A stretch of DNA of 64,000 nt, taken from Hyalangium gracile. GTDB taxonomy: Bacteria; Myxococcota; Myxococcia; Myxococcales; Myxococcaceae. Under the pieces are notes generated by a model. That model saw nothing but the letters and a program-made list of their open reading frames with translations, was not told the origin of the DNA and searched no databases. The position numbers and the translations under genes were made by a program. The stretch covers positions 124,001-188,000 of the forward strand of contig NZ_JAHXBG010000004.1 in the NCBI RefSeq assembly GCF_020103725.1, written 5' to 3'. This document shows positions 31,683 through 38,885 of the stretch, piece by piece (the stretch's first letter is position 1; each line of letters starts with the position of its first letter).

Positions 31683-34052
31683 GTGGAAGCGTTCCGACAC
31701 CATCGATTGCACCTGCTCGTGGCGGCGCTCGCCGCGAGCGCCATGGGTTGCTACGGCGAGGCCAGCCTGGAGGTTCCCTCCATTGGCGGGCGGCCGGATT
31801 ACGACAACCCCAACCCGCCGCCGCCGCCCGTGGACCCCTCGGGCACGCTGTCCTGCCAGCTCTCGAGCGTGCCAGCCAGCGTGACGCTGGCGACCATCTC
31901 CGAGGACTTCGGTGAGGTGGTGTACCCGGCGATGATGCGCCAGGACTCGGGCTGCGTCTCGTGCCACAGCACCACCAGCGGCCGGCTCTTCAAGGTGAGC
32001 GCGAACGCCACGGAGACGTTCTACGCGGCGCGCGCCGCGGGCTTCCTCAGCACGCAGTCGGGCTCCCTGCTGTCGCGCCTGGTCACCACGGACGAGAGCG
32101 CGCGCATGCCGCGCGGGCAGCCCTCGTGGAGCGCGCAGGAGATCGCCGCGATGGCCAGCCTCACCTGCCAGCTGGCGGCGGTGGAGCTTCGCTCGCCGCA
32201 GACGCCTCCGGACGAGGAGTTCCCCCCGGCGCTGCTGCAGCCGTACTCGGGCCCGCAGGTGGCCACCTACGACAACCCCTTCCTCAGCTACGTGCAGCTG
32301 AAGGGCAAGGTGAAGCAGGTGTTCAACGACGACTGGGTCCGCGGCGGGGTGGACAGGTTCGCCCAGCACGTGGGCCTGTTCGGCGGCGTGGACTACGTGC
32401 AGTACTTCGTCGAGGCGCGCGTGGCGTCTCCGGACTTCCTGCTGGGCCTGGATGCTCTGGCGGCGGACGTCTGCCTGCAGGCGGCGCGCAACAAGACGGG
32501 CCCCTTCGCGGGCCTGGACACCTCGGCGCCCATCATCGACACGCCTCCGGCGGCCACCCGGCAGTACGAGGCGGAGACGACCACGGACCTGACGGCCAGC
32601 ACCGGGGCGCGCACCTCCACGGGGTGGAACCTCTACACCAACGGCACCCTCTCCTCGACGCAGCCCTACAACTTCCCCGTCACCGGCACCTACCGGCTGA
32701 CGGCGCGCGCCTACGGCAGCCAGTGCGGCCCGGCCGCGCCCTCCATGGATCTGCGCGTGGACGGCACCACCGTCTCCACGGCCGCCGTCACGGCCACCGC
32801 CTACACGGAGTACACGCACACCCTCACGGTGACGGCGGGCACGCACACCGTCTCGGTGGCCTTCACCAACGACTACAGCGAGGCCAACGTCTGCGACCGC
32901 AACCTGTACGTGGACTGGGTGAAGGTGAACGGCCCCACGGAGGCCTCCACGGGCACCACGCGCGCGGACGCGGCCAAGGCGAAGGTGGACTCGCTCTACC
33001 GCCGGATGCTGTTCCGCCCGTCCAGCACGCAGGAGAAGAACGACGGCTACGCGCTGGTGAAGGACCTGGCCAGCTACGAGGCGGACCTGCCCAAGGCGTG
33101 GAGCGGGGTGTGCGAGGGGCTGATGCGCGCGCCGGACTTCCTCTTCACCCTGCCGCCCTCCTACGAGGCTCGCACGGGCGTGGACCGCGAGCGGCTGCTG
33201 CTGGTGAAGCTGGCGCAGGACCTGGTGGGCCGGCCGCCCAACGCCACGGAGCTGTCGGACTACGAGAGCGGCCGCAAGAGCTGGGAGCAGATGGTGGACC
33301 AGTACCTGGCCTCCCAGGACTTCCGCTCGTACTACTTCCACAAGATGCGCATCCGCACCGAGAGCGAGGGCACGGCGGACACGGACGAGCCCGCGCGGCT
33401 GTGGACGTACCTGGCCACCACGGGCACGCCCTTCCAGGAACTGCTCACGGGGGACTACTCGGTGTCGGCGAGCTTCTCCAAGGTGTCGCGCCCGGCCCAG
33501 CACGGCAACACGGGCGTGCTGACCATGAAGGGCTTCATCAAGAACAAGCCCGGCCTGCCGCACTACAACTACGCGGCGCGCGTCATGACGGACTTCATGG
33601 GCTCCATCTTCGAGATTCCCTCGGAGGTGTTCGACATGCGCGGGGCGGCGACGGCGGCCTCCACGGTGGACCCCACCAGCCTCTGCTTCTCGTGCCACCA
33701 GACGCTCACGCCGCTGGCGCACCAGCGGCTGCGCTGGGACGACGACGGCAACTACCGCACCACGGACGAGCAGGGCCGAGCGCTGGACGACAGCGATCGC
33801 GGGCTGGTGGGCAGCTACGCCTTCAAGGGCCAGGGCCTGCAGGCCTTCGCGTCGCAGGCGGTGAAGAAGGAGGCCTTCATCCGCCGCACGCTCAACGCGC
33901 AGTACATGCTCTTCTTCGGACGGGAGATGCGGCACACCCAGGACGAGCGCGTGATGTACAAGCGCCTGTGGGACGTGGCGCACGACAACGACAGCAACCT
34001 GAAGTCGGTGTTGAAGACGATCGCCCTCTCACCCGAGTACACCCACCGCTGA
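31683..34052 (+). CDS. secreted DUF1592-type protein with CXXCH motifs and carbohydrate-binding module
   Basis: 789 residues from a GTG with GGAGG upstream. The signal ends in a lipobox-like SAMGCYGE. Two haem-type motifs are present, CVSCHST (~residue 97) and CFSCHQT (~665). From ~295 to ~415 lies a module, YEAETTTDL...YVDWVKV, that resembles a Ca-dependent CBM36/60 carbohydrate-binding domain. The C-terminal half contains DUF1592/DUF1588/DUF1585-like stretches (LYRRMLFRPSS, LARDLVGRPP-like segment LAQDLVGRPPNATEL, VKKEAFIRRTLNAQYMLFFGREM). Such proteins are best known from Planctomycetes, where they pair with DUF1501/1552 proteins; here a DUF1501-like gene follows after 21 bp. Role unknown; a redox step on surface polysaccharide is a guess. 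Confidence 0.75.
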   Translation: MEAFRHHRLHLLVAALAASAMGCYGEASLEVPSIGGRPDYDNPNPPPPPVDPSGTLSCQLSSVPASVTLATISEDFGEVVYPAMMRQDSGCVSCHSTTSGRLFKVSANATETFYAARAAGFLSTQSGSLLSRLVTTDESARMPRGQPSWSAQEIAAMASLTCQLAAVELRSPQTPPDEEFPPALLQPYSGPQVATYDNPFLSYVQLKGKVKQVFNDDWVRGGVDRFAQHVGLFGGVDYVQYFVEARVASPDFLLGLDALAADVCLQAARNKTGPFAGLDTSAPIIDTPPAATRQYEAETTTDLTASTGARTSTGWNLYTNGTLSSTQPYNFPVTGTYRLTARAYGSQCGPAAPSMDLRVDGTTVSTAAVTATAYTEYTHTLTVTAGTHTVSVAFTNDYSEANVCDRNLYVDWVKVNGPTEASTGTTRADAAKAKVDSLYRRMLFRPSSTQEKNDGYALVKDLASYEADLPKAWSGVCEGLMRAPDFLFTLPPSYEARTGVDRERLLLVKLAQDLVGRPPNATELSDYESGRKSWEQMVDQYLASQDFRSYYFHKMRIRTESEGTADTDEPARLWTYLATTGTPFQELLTGDYSVSASFSKVSRPAQHGNTGVLTMKGFIKNKPGLPHYNYAARVMTDFMGSIFEIPSEVFDMRGAATAASTVDPTSLCFSCHQTLTPLAHQRLRWDDDGNYRTTDEQGRALDDSDRGLVGSYAFKGQGLQAFASQAVKKEAFIRRTLNAQYMLFFGREMRHTQDERVMYKRLWDVAHDNDSNLKSVLKTIALSPEYTHR

Positions 34053-34073
34053 GGCCTCACAGGGAAGCGCACC

Positions 34074-35750
34074 ATGAAACGCCGCCAATTCCTCGCCGGC
34101 GCGCTCGCCGGCACCGCCATCAGCACCTTGGACTGGCTCCGCTTCTTCCGCAGCTTCGGCGTGCCGGGCACGGCGAAGGAGCTGGGCATCGCCGAGGCCG
34201 CTGCCGCCGAGCTCGCCGCCGAGCCTCGCTTCCTCATCTACTGGTTCCAGGAGGGAGGCTGGGACGGGTACTCGATGTTCAACCCGGCCCACACGCCCAA
34301 TGACGCCACGCGCGTCATCCCCGCGGGCACGCTGAACCCCACGCCCACGTGGAGCCAGCACCGCTACCGGCCGAAGAACTACGGCACCAGCCCGCTCAAC
34401 CCGCCGCGCACCTCGGGCAACATCCAGTACGGCTACCTGGCCGAGGACGGGGTGCCGCTGTTCCCGAACATGGCGGTGGTGTCCAGCCACAACGGCAACA
34501 CGTTCCACTCGGGCGGCCGGTGGGAGTACCACTACGGCCGCTACAGCGCGTCGCTGTCCGGCTACCGCCAGCCGACCGAGCGCACGGTGCTGCAGGCCTT
34601 CTGCGAGGCGTACGGCAACGGCTACCTGCTGCCGCACATCAGCTGGCACCGCTGGCTGTCGGACGGCGAGCTGTCCATCCCCTCGTACCCGGAGGGCACG
34701 GGCTACTACGAGAAGCTGGGGCCGGTGCACGCGCACACGCTGTACGGCAAGACGCCGGCGGACATGCGCAACCGGCTCATGTCGCTGGGCAGCGTGTCCC
34801 AGGGGCAGCGCAACCAGCGCATCCGCCAGTTCACCGACAACCTGCAGGCGAACCTGCTCGCCGAGAAGAACGGCGAGTCGGTGCGCGCCTTCTCCTCCGC
34901 GCTCACCATCCACAAGGCGCTCACCGGGGGCAACACCGTCAACATCAACCCGCAGACGATGTTCTCGGACTCGGCGCTGCGCGCGGAGTTCAACGTCGCC
35001 GCGGCGGACGAGACGACGGAGGCCTCGTCCATCAACGGCAACCCCGCCCGCTCCAAGGAGACGCCGCACACCAACGTGCAGGCGATGATGACGTACGAGA
35101 TGATGACGAAGGGGCTGTCGATCGGCTTCTTCATCGAGAACCGCGGGCTGCGGCTGTTCGACTCGCACCGGGATCGTCGCTCGATCATGAGCAACCAGGG
35201 GCAGACGGACCAGACGAACAACATGCGGCGCAACCTGTGGAACCCGCTCAAGACGCTGGTGGCGAAGCTGAAGGCCACGCCGTACGGGAACACGGGCAAG
35301 AGCTACTTCGACTACACGACCATCGTCCTGGCCTCGGAGATGGGGCGGACGATCAGCGGGGACGTGGCGGCCATCCTGGCGAACTCGGGGCTGACGGACA
35401 CGGCGAAGTACGACGAGATCATGAACCAGGACTGCTGCCAGCACTGGCGGGTGAGCAGCGTGGCGTTCCTGGGTGGCACGGTGAAGGGGAACACGCAGTT
35501 CGGGCGGGTGGGCAGCGTGTCGCTGGAGGGCATCCCGATGATGCCGGATGGCTCGTTGGATCCGGCGTACGATCCGGACACGGGCCTGCTGATCTCCGGG
35601 CGGACGAAGAGCCCGAACAGCTTCGTCTCGGACGCGGGGCACGTGTACTCGACGGCCCTGCACCTGACGGGGCTGGATCCGGTGGCGCTGCGCGCGGCGG
35701 GCAAGGGCAAGAACGACCGGCCGCCGATGACGTTCATCAAGAAGCCCTGA
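34074..35750 (+). CDS. DUF1501/DUF1552-like Tat-type secreted protein
   Basis: 558 residues. The N-terminus MKRRQFLAGALAGTA is a twin-arginine-like signal (RRQFL). The mature part starts with FLIYWFQEGGWDGYSMF and contains NMAVVSSHNGNTFHSGG, a long internal helical region, FDYTTIVLASEMGRT and a terminal VYSTALHLTGLDPVALR, the pattern of DUF1501/DUF1552 proteins, which are distantly related to alkaline phosphatases/sulfatases. It is the usual partner of DUF1592-type proteins and follows one here by 21 bp. Metal ligands typical of sulfatases are not obvious, so enzymatic activity is uncertain. Confidence 0.8.
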   Translation: MKRRQFLAGALAGTAISTLDWLRFFRSFGVPGTAKELGIAEAAAAELAAEPRFLIYWFQEGGWDGYSMFNPAHTPNDATRVIPAGTLNPTPTWSQHRYRPKNYGTSPLNPPRTSGNIQYGYLAEDGVPLFPNMAVVSSHNGNTFHSGGRWEYHYGRYSASLSGYRQPTERTVLQAFCEAYGNGYLLPHISWHRWLSDGELSIPSYPEGTGYYEKLGPVHAHTLYGKTPADMRNRLMSLGSVSQGQRNQRIRQFTDNLQANLLAEKNGESVRAFSSALTIHKALTGGNTVNINPQTMFSDSALRAEFNVAAADETTEASSINGNPARSKETPHTNVQAMMTYEMMTKGLSIGFFIENRGLRLFDSHRDRRSIMSNQGQTDQTNNMRRNLWNPLKTLVAKLKATPYGNTGKSYFDYTTIVLASEMGRTISGDVAAILANSGLTDTAKYDEIMNQDCCQHWRVSSVAFLGGTVKGNTQFGRVGSVSLEGIPMMPDGSLDPAYDPDTGLLISGRTKSPNSFVSDAGHVYSTALHLTGLDPVALRAAGKGKNDRPPMTFIKKP

Positions 35751-35777
35751 GCCGGGGCCCTGCCCGCTGCACGGCAC

Positions 35778-35796
35778 GCCATACCAGTGGTATGGC
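35778..35796. promoter_or_regulatory. 19-bp perfect palindrome before the ATPase gene
   Basis: GCCATACCA-G-TGGTATGGC, two 9-bp arms around a single base. It ends 11 bp before the ATPase start and 27 bp after the DUF1501 stop. A one-base loop cannot form an RNA hairpin cleanly, so a dimeric-repressor operator is more likely. The half-site TGGTATG is shared with the three dispersed palindromic elements, arranged here in the opposite order. Confidence 0.5.
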
Positions 35797-35807
35797 TGCC
35801 GGCGGCG

Positions 35808-36572
35808 ATGGCACGCAAGAGACAGTCAGCAGAGGGTGGCTTCACGGGCGGGATGGATACGTTCCTGCGCTCGGTGACGTTCCTGCGAGAGGACGTGCCG
35901 GAGCTGGGGAAGTACCCGTTCAGCATCCCGGCGGTGCGGAGCCTGGAGACGCTGGAGCTGCACCCGCGGGTGACGTTCTTCGTGGGGGAGAACGGGAGCG
36001 GGAAGTCCACGCTGGTGGAAGGCATCGCGGTGGCGGCGGGCTTCAACGCGGAGGGCGGGAGCCGGAACTTCAACTTCGCCACGCGGCGCTCGGAGTCCGA
36101 GCTGCACAAGTACCTGCGGCTCTCGCGAGGCACGCGCCGGCCGAAGACGGGGTACTTCCTGCGGGCGGAGAGCTTCTTCAACGTCGCGACGGAGATCGAG
36201 AACAACCCGGACGCGATGCTGAGCCACGGAGGCATCCACCACCACGAGGTGTCGCACGGCGAGGCGTTCCTGGCGCTGGTGCAGAATCGCTTCTGGGCGG
36301 AGGGGCTCTACATCCTGGACGAGCCGGAGGCGGCGCTCTCGCCGCAGCGTCAGCTGGCGCTGCTGCGATCGATTCATGAGCTGGTGGGGAGTTCGTGCCA
36401 GTTCCTGATTTCGACGCACTCGCCGCTGCTGCTGGCGTACCCGAACGCGCGCATCTACCACCTGTCGGAGCAGGGGCTGGCGGAGGTGGCCTACGAGCAG
36501 ACGGAGCACTACTCGCTCACGCGGGACTTCCTGCTGAACCGGGAGGCGTACCTGCGGCGGTTGCTGGAGTGA
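35808..36572 (+). CDS. AAA-family ATPase (SbcC/RecF-like P-loop)
   Basis: 254 residues from the ATG at 35808; an in-frame GTG at 35787 lies inside the palindrome and is less likely. Walker A FVGENGSGKST (~65), the ABC-like signature region HGEAFLALVQNRF, Walker B GLYILDEPEAALSP and the H-loop LISTHSPLLLAYP are all present. This is the small cytosolic ABC/SMC-like ATPase family (AAA_23/AAA_21) with no transmembrane part. Members occur singly, in defence systems, or as predicted DNA-related ATPases. No partner gene is attached here: it follows the DUF1501 gene and converges on the immunity gene, so its process is unknown. Confidence 0.85.
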   Translation: MARKRQSAEGGFTGGMDTFLRSVTFLREDVPELGKYPFSIPAVRSLETLELHPRVTFFVGENGSGKSTLVEGIAVAAGFNAEGGSRNFNFATRRSESELHKYLRLSRGTRRPKTGYFLRAESFFNVATEIENNPDAMLSHGGIHHHEVSHGEAFLALVQNRFWAEGLYILDEPEAALSPQRQLALLRSIHELVGSSCQFLISTHSPLLLAYPNARIYHLSEQGLAEVAYEQTEHYSLTRDFLLNREAYLRRLLE

Positions 36573-36596
36573 GCCGAGGCAGGAGCAGGCCAGCCC

Positions 36597-37517
36597 TTAC
36601 TGGCAGAGCCGCCGCATCCAGCGCCGCAGGTTGCCCTTGTCCAGGGAGAACCACCCGGTGCGCTCCTCATAGAGGAAGGGCTCGAGCAGATGCGCCAGCG
36701 CGCGGTAGTGGGGGACCAAGGGCGCCTTCTGTGTGTCGATGACGTCCGGCCACTCGCCCAGGGTGAGCAGCAATCGCTCCGCCTCCATCGGTTGGTGAGA
36801 CACCTCCGGGAAGGAGAGCTTGTCGCGCAGTGCCTCGATGCCTCCCAGTTGTCCCAGCAGCGGCTGGCCCAGGAAGGTGAGCCAGTAGGCGCCTCGCGCG
36901 TGGGTGCCAATGACCCGGCTTGTCTCATCGAGCCGATAGAGATCCAAGCCCAGGTAGCGAGACAGTGGCGCGATGAGCTCGTGGCGAGCCGCGTACCAGA
37001 ATCCTCGAGGTGAGACGAAGGCGAGGCTGGCATAGCCGAAGCTGAAGGGCAGCTCGCGAGCGAGCTCGAGGGCCAGCGCGCGCAGATGGGCCGGGCCGTG
37101 CTCCAAGAGGTACTCGGTGGGAAAGGAGAAGGCCACCCCGCTGGTGGCGTCCTCATCGTGAGCGAACAGAGGGGCATCGAGCCGCCGGCCCCGGTATTCG
37201 AAGTTGTAGCCTCCTGCTTCGCTCGCGCCCTCCTCCAAGTCGACATTGCAGGCGTTTGCCGAGGGGCGATCGAGAATCTTCTGGCGGATGTGCTCCCAGC
37301 CCTTGTCATCGAGCGGGAGGGTGTCTCCGTCCGGACTGCCGTACCAGCCCAGCGCCTCGGGAGGAATGGCACGGCGATAGGTCTCCAGGGCCCGCCACAC
37401 GGCAGGGGCCACCTCTCCATGAGAGCGGCGCATGAAGAAGCAGACAACGATGCCGTCGCGCGCCAGCAGAACGCCCCATTTGTTCCGGAGGCGGAGGACA
37501 GGAATGTTCTCCCTCAC
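36597..37517 (-). CDS. DUF3396 / type VI immunity-family protein
   Basis: 306 residues, no signal peptide. It matches the DUF3396 family, annotated as type VI secretion immunity proteins: SFPTEYLLEHGPAHLRALALELARELPFSFGYASLAFVSP, LGLDLYRLDETSRVIGTHARGAYWLTFLGQPLLGQLGG, LTLGEWPDVIDT and the terminal LRRWMRRLCQ. The start overlaps the stop of the upstream lipoprotein gene (ATGA), a toxin-immunity arrangement. Many paralogues are known in myxobacteria. A truncated copy of the same gene lies at 38.54-38.62 kb. That it neutralises the adjacent protein is inferred from the coupling. Confidence 0.8.
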   Translation of the reverse strand: MRENIPVLRLRNKWGVLLARDGIVVCFFMRRSHGEVAPAVWRALETYRRAIPPEALGWYGSPDGDTLPLDDKGWEHIRQKILDRPSANACNVDLEEGASEAGGYNFEYRGRRLDAPLFAHDEDATSGVAFSFPTEYLLEHGPAHLRALALELARELPFSFGYASLAFVSPRGFWYAARHELIAPLSRYLGLDLYRLDETSRVIGTHARGAYWLTFLGQPLLGQLGGIEALRDKLSFPEVSHQPMEAERLLLTLGEWPDVIDTQKAPLVPHYRALAHLLEPFLYEERTGWFSLDKGNLRRWMRRLCQ

Positions 37518-38335
37518 GGAACCAACCCCATCCGTGGAGAGACGATCAGGGCCTCTCCCCCCAACGCTTCCTTGTAGATGTCACCCTGATTGGAATTTGC
37601 ATAGGCGCTGTTCTCTCCGTATTCCCTCCAGCGCGGCGTGTTGGTGTCGGGGCAGGGGAACTTCAACTCCAGGATGAGCGCGGCCTTCATCAGGTTGCGA
37701 TCAGCGTGCAGCACGATGTCGGGCTTGATGGTGCGCCACAGCTCTCGGGTGCAGCCCTGAGCGATCAGCCGCGCCTCCTCCTGGCGGCTGACGGTCTCGA
37801 CGAAGCGGGCGTTCGGATAGTAGCGGTAGCGCTGCTCGAGGCTGAACGGCGAGGGCCACAACTCCTCGAGCACCTGGTGCACGCACTCCAAGGCAAGCGC
37901 GTGTTTCTGCTGGCCCAGTAGCATGGCCCGGGTGATGGGCTCCGCGCAGCCGTCCACCTCCACCTCCTGGCCACACTCTTCGCGGGTCGGCGAGCGGTGT
38001 CCGAACAATGGAAAGTTCACTTGTCGCTCTGCCTGTCGGGCGCACTCCACCAGCCGCTCCTCGAGCTCCCCCACGGCGTTGTCGCTCTCCAGCAACGTCA
38101 GCAGCGCAGGGGCGGCCTCAGCGAGGTAGGAGGCCACGGGCCGAGTGACAGCGGGCGCCAGCGTACTCGTACCCTCCCCCGCGGCGGCCGCATGCCGGAA
38201 GCGGCTCATCGTCTCCGTATCGAGGCGCAAGTCCCTGCCTCCCGTTGGCCGAGGGCCGCTGGCACACGCCACCAGCAGCGCACTGGCCAGCATCAGGTGG
38301 GAGCACTTGCAGCGTACGGCTCGGTGAGCGGGCAT
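37514..38335 (-). CDS. lipoprotein, candidate PD-(D/E)XK nuclease toxin
   Basis: 273 residues; the ATG at 38335 is six bases after GGGAG. The signal ends in LLVACASG, a lipobox. Residues ~60-200 are helical with four Cys. The C-terminus, KPDIVLHADRNLMKAALILELKFPCP, has an Asp then a Glu-x-Lys on adjacent strands, the arrangement of a PD-(D/E)XK nuclease core, and ends with YKEALGGEALIVSPR. Coupled to a DUF3396 immunity gene by a 4-bp overlap. Toxin function is inferred; a surface lipoprotein passed to kin by outer-membrane exchange, as known for the SitA toxins of Myxococcus, would fit a lipidated nuclease. Confidence 0.65.
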   Translation of the reverse strand: MPAHRAVRCKCSHLMLASALLVACASGPRPTGGRDLRLDTETMSRFRHAAAAGEGTSTLAPAVTRPVASYLAEAAPALLTLLESDNAVGELEERLVECARQAERQVNFPLFGHRSPTREECGQEVEVDGCAEPITRAMLLGQQKHALALECVHQVLEELWPSPFSLEQRYRYYPNARFVETVSRQEEARLIAQGCTRELWRTIKPDIVLHADRNLMKAALILELKFPCPDTNTPRWREYGENSAYANSNQGDIYKEALGGEALIVSPRMGLVP

Positions 38336-38415
38336 CGTCATCTCCCAGGGAAGCGTGGGCGAGAAACCTGGAGGAGGTGCGCAGAGGAGCACAGCTTCGA
38401 GCGGAGGCGCTCCTT

Positions 38416-38500
38416 GGAGGCAGAGGCCTCATATCAAGGAGAAGTGGCTGGGGGAGGGGTCCACTGCCGACTGGTTGGCAGTCGAGGGGGGAGGAGCCCG
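38416..38500. repeat. direct repeat A upstream of the toxin gene
   Basis: About 85 bp, closely similar to 38751-38834. Shared text includes GCAGAGGCCT.ATATCAAGG and an identical 25-mer at 38465-38489 and 38802-38826 (TGCCGACTGGTTGGCA then GTCGAGGGG). It contains a small hairpin TGCC...GGCA. It forms the 5' region of the lipoprotein toxin gene (start at 38335). Confidence 0.75.
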
Positions 38501-38543
38501 CTGTAGGGGTGAACGGGGGGGTGGAGCTTCTCCACGCCCTGGC

Positions 38544-38624
38544 TCACTGGCTGAGCCGCCGCATCCAGCGCCGCAGGTTGTCCTTGTCCAGGATCTTCTG
38601 TCGGATGTGTTCCCAGCCTTTGTC
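38544..38624 (-). pseudogene. remnant of a second DUF3396 immunity gene
   Basis: On the minus strand this reads DKGWEHIRQKILDK followed directly by DNLRRWMRRLSQ and a stop. The first part matches residues ~69-82 of the intact immunity protein and the second matches its last dozen residues, so ~210 codons have been deleted in frame. There is no start. It lies between the two direct repeats A and B. The rest of the 38.34-38.89 kb gap holds only these repeats; no other gene is seen. Confidence 0.8.
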
Positions 38625-38750
38625 ACTGTGGGACGGAGGGTGTGCGCAGAAGGTGTAGGTTCTATCTGTAGCGCTCACAAAGTCCTTCCTGGTACCTGAT
38701 ACACACACTCAACCGCACATCGCTCCCCCTCCGTGGGGAGGACAGCCGTA

Positions 38751-38834
38751 GGAGCAGAGGCCTGATATCAAGGGGTTAGCGGGCAAGGGGGGGAGGCCCA
38801 GTGCCGACTGGTTGGCAGTCGAGGGGAGGGGGCC
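38751..38834. repeat. direct repeat B near the kinase stop
   Basis: Second copy of the ~85-bp repeat, followed at 38837-38860 by a further partial unit, TGCCAACTGGTTGGCA then CCGAGAGG. On the minus strand B precedes the immunity remnant just as A precedes the intact toxin gene, which suggests B was the leader of a lost toxin copy. Confidence 0.7.
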
Positions 38835-38885
38835 ACTGCCAACTGGTTGGCACCGAGAGGTGGGCGTCCAGCAACCAAACTCCGT

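Noticed and set aside
38416-38860. Possible CRISPR-like or short tandem repeat array
   Set aside because: There are only two full units and one partial, with spacing over 300 bp between the first two and a gene remnant between. It is better explained as duplicated leader sequence.
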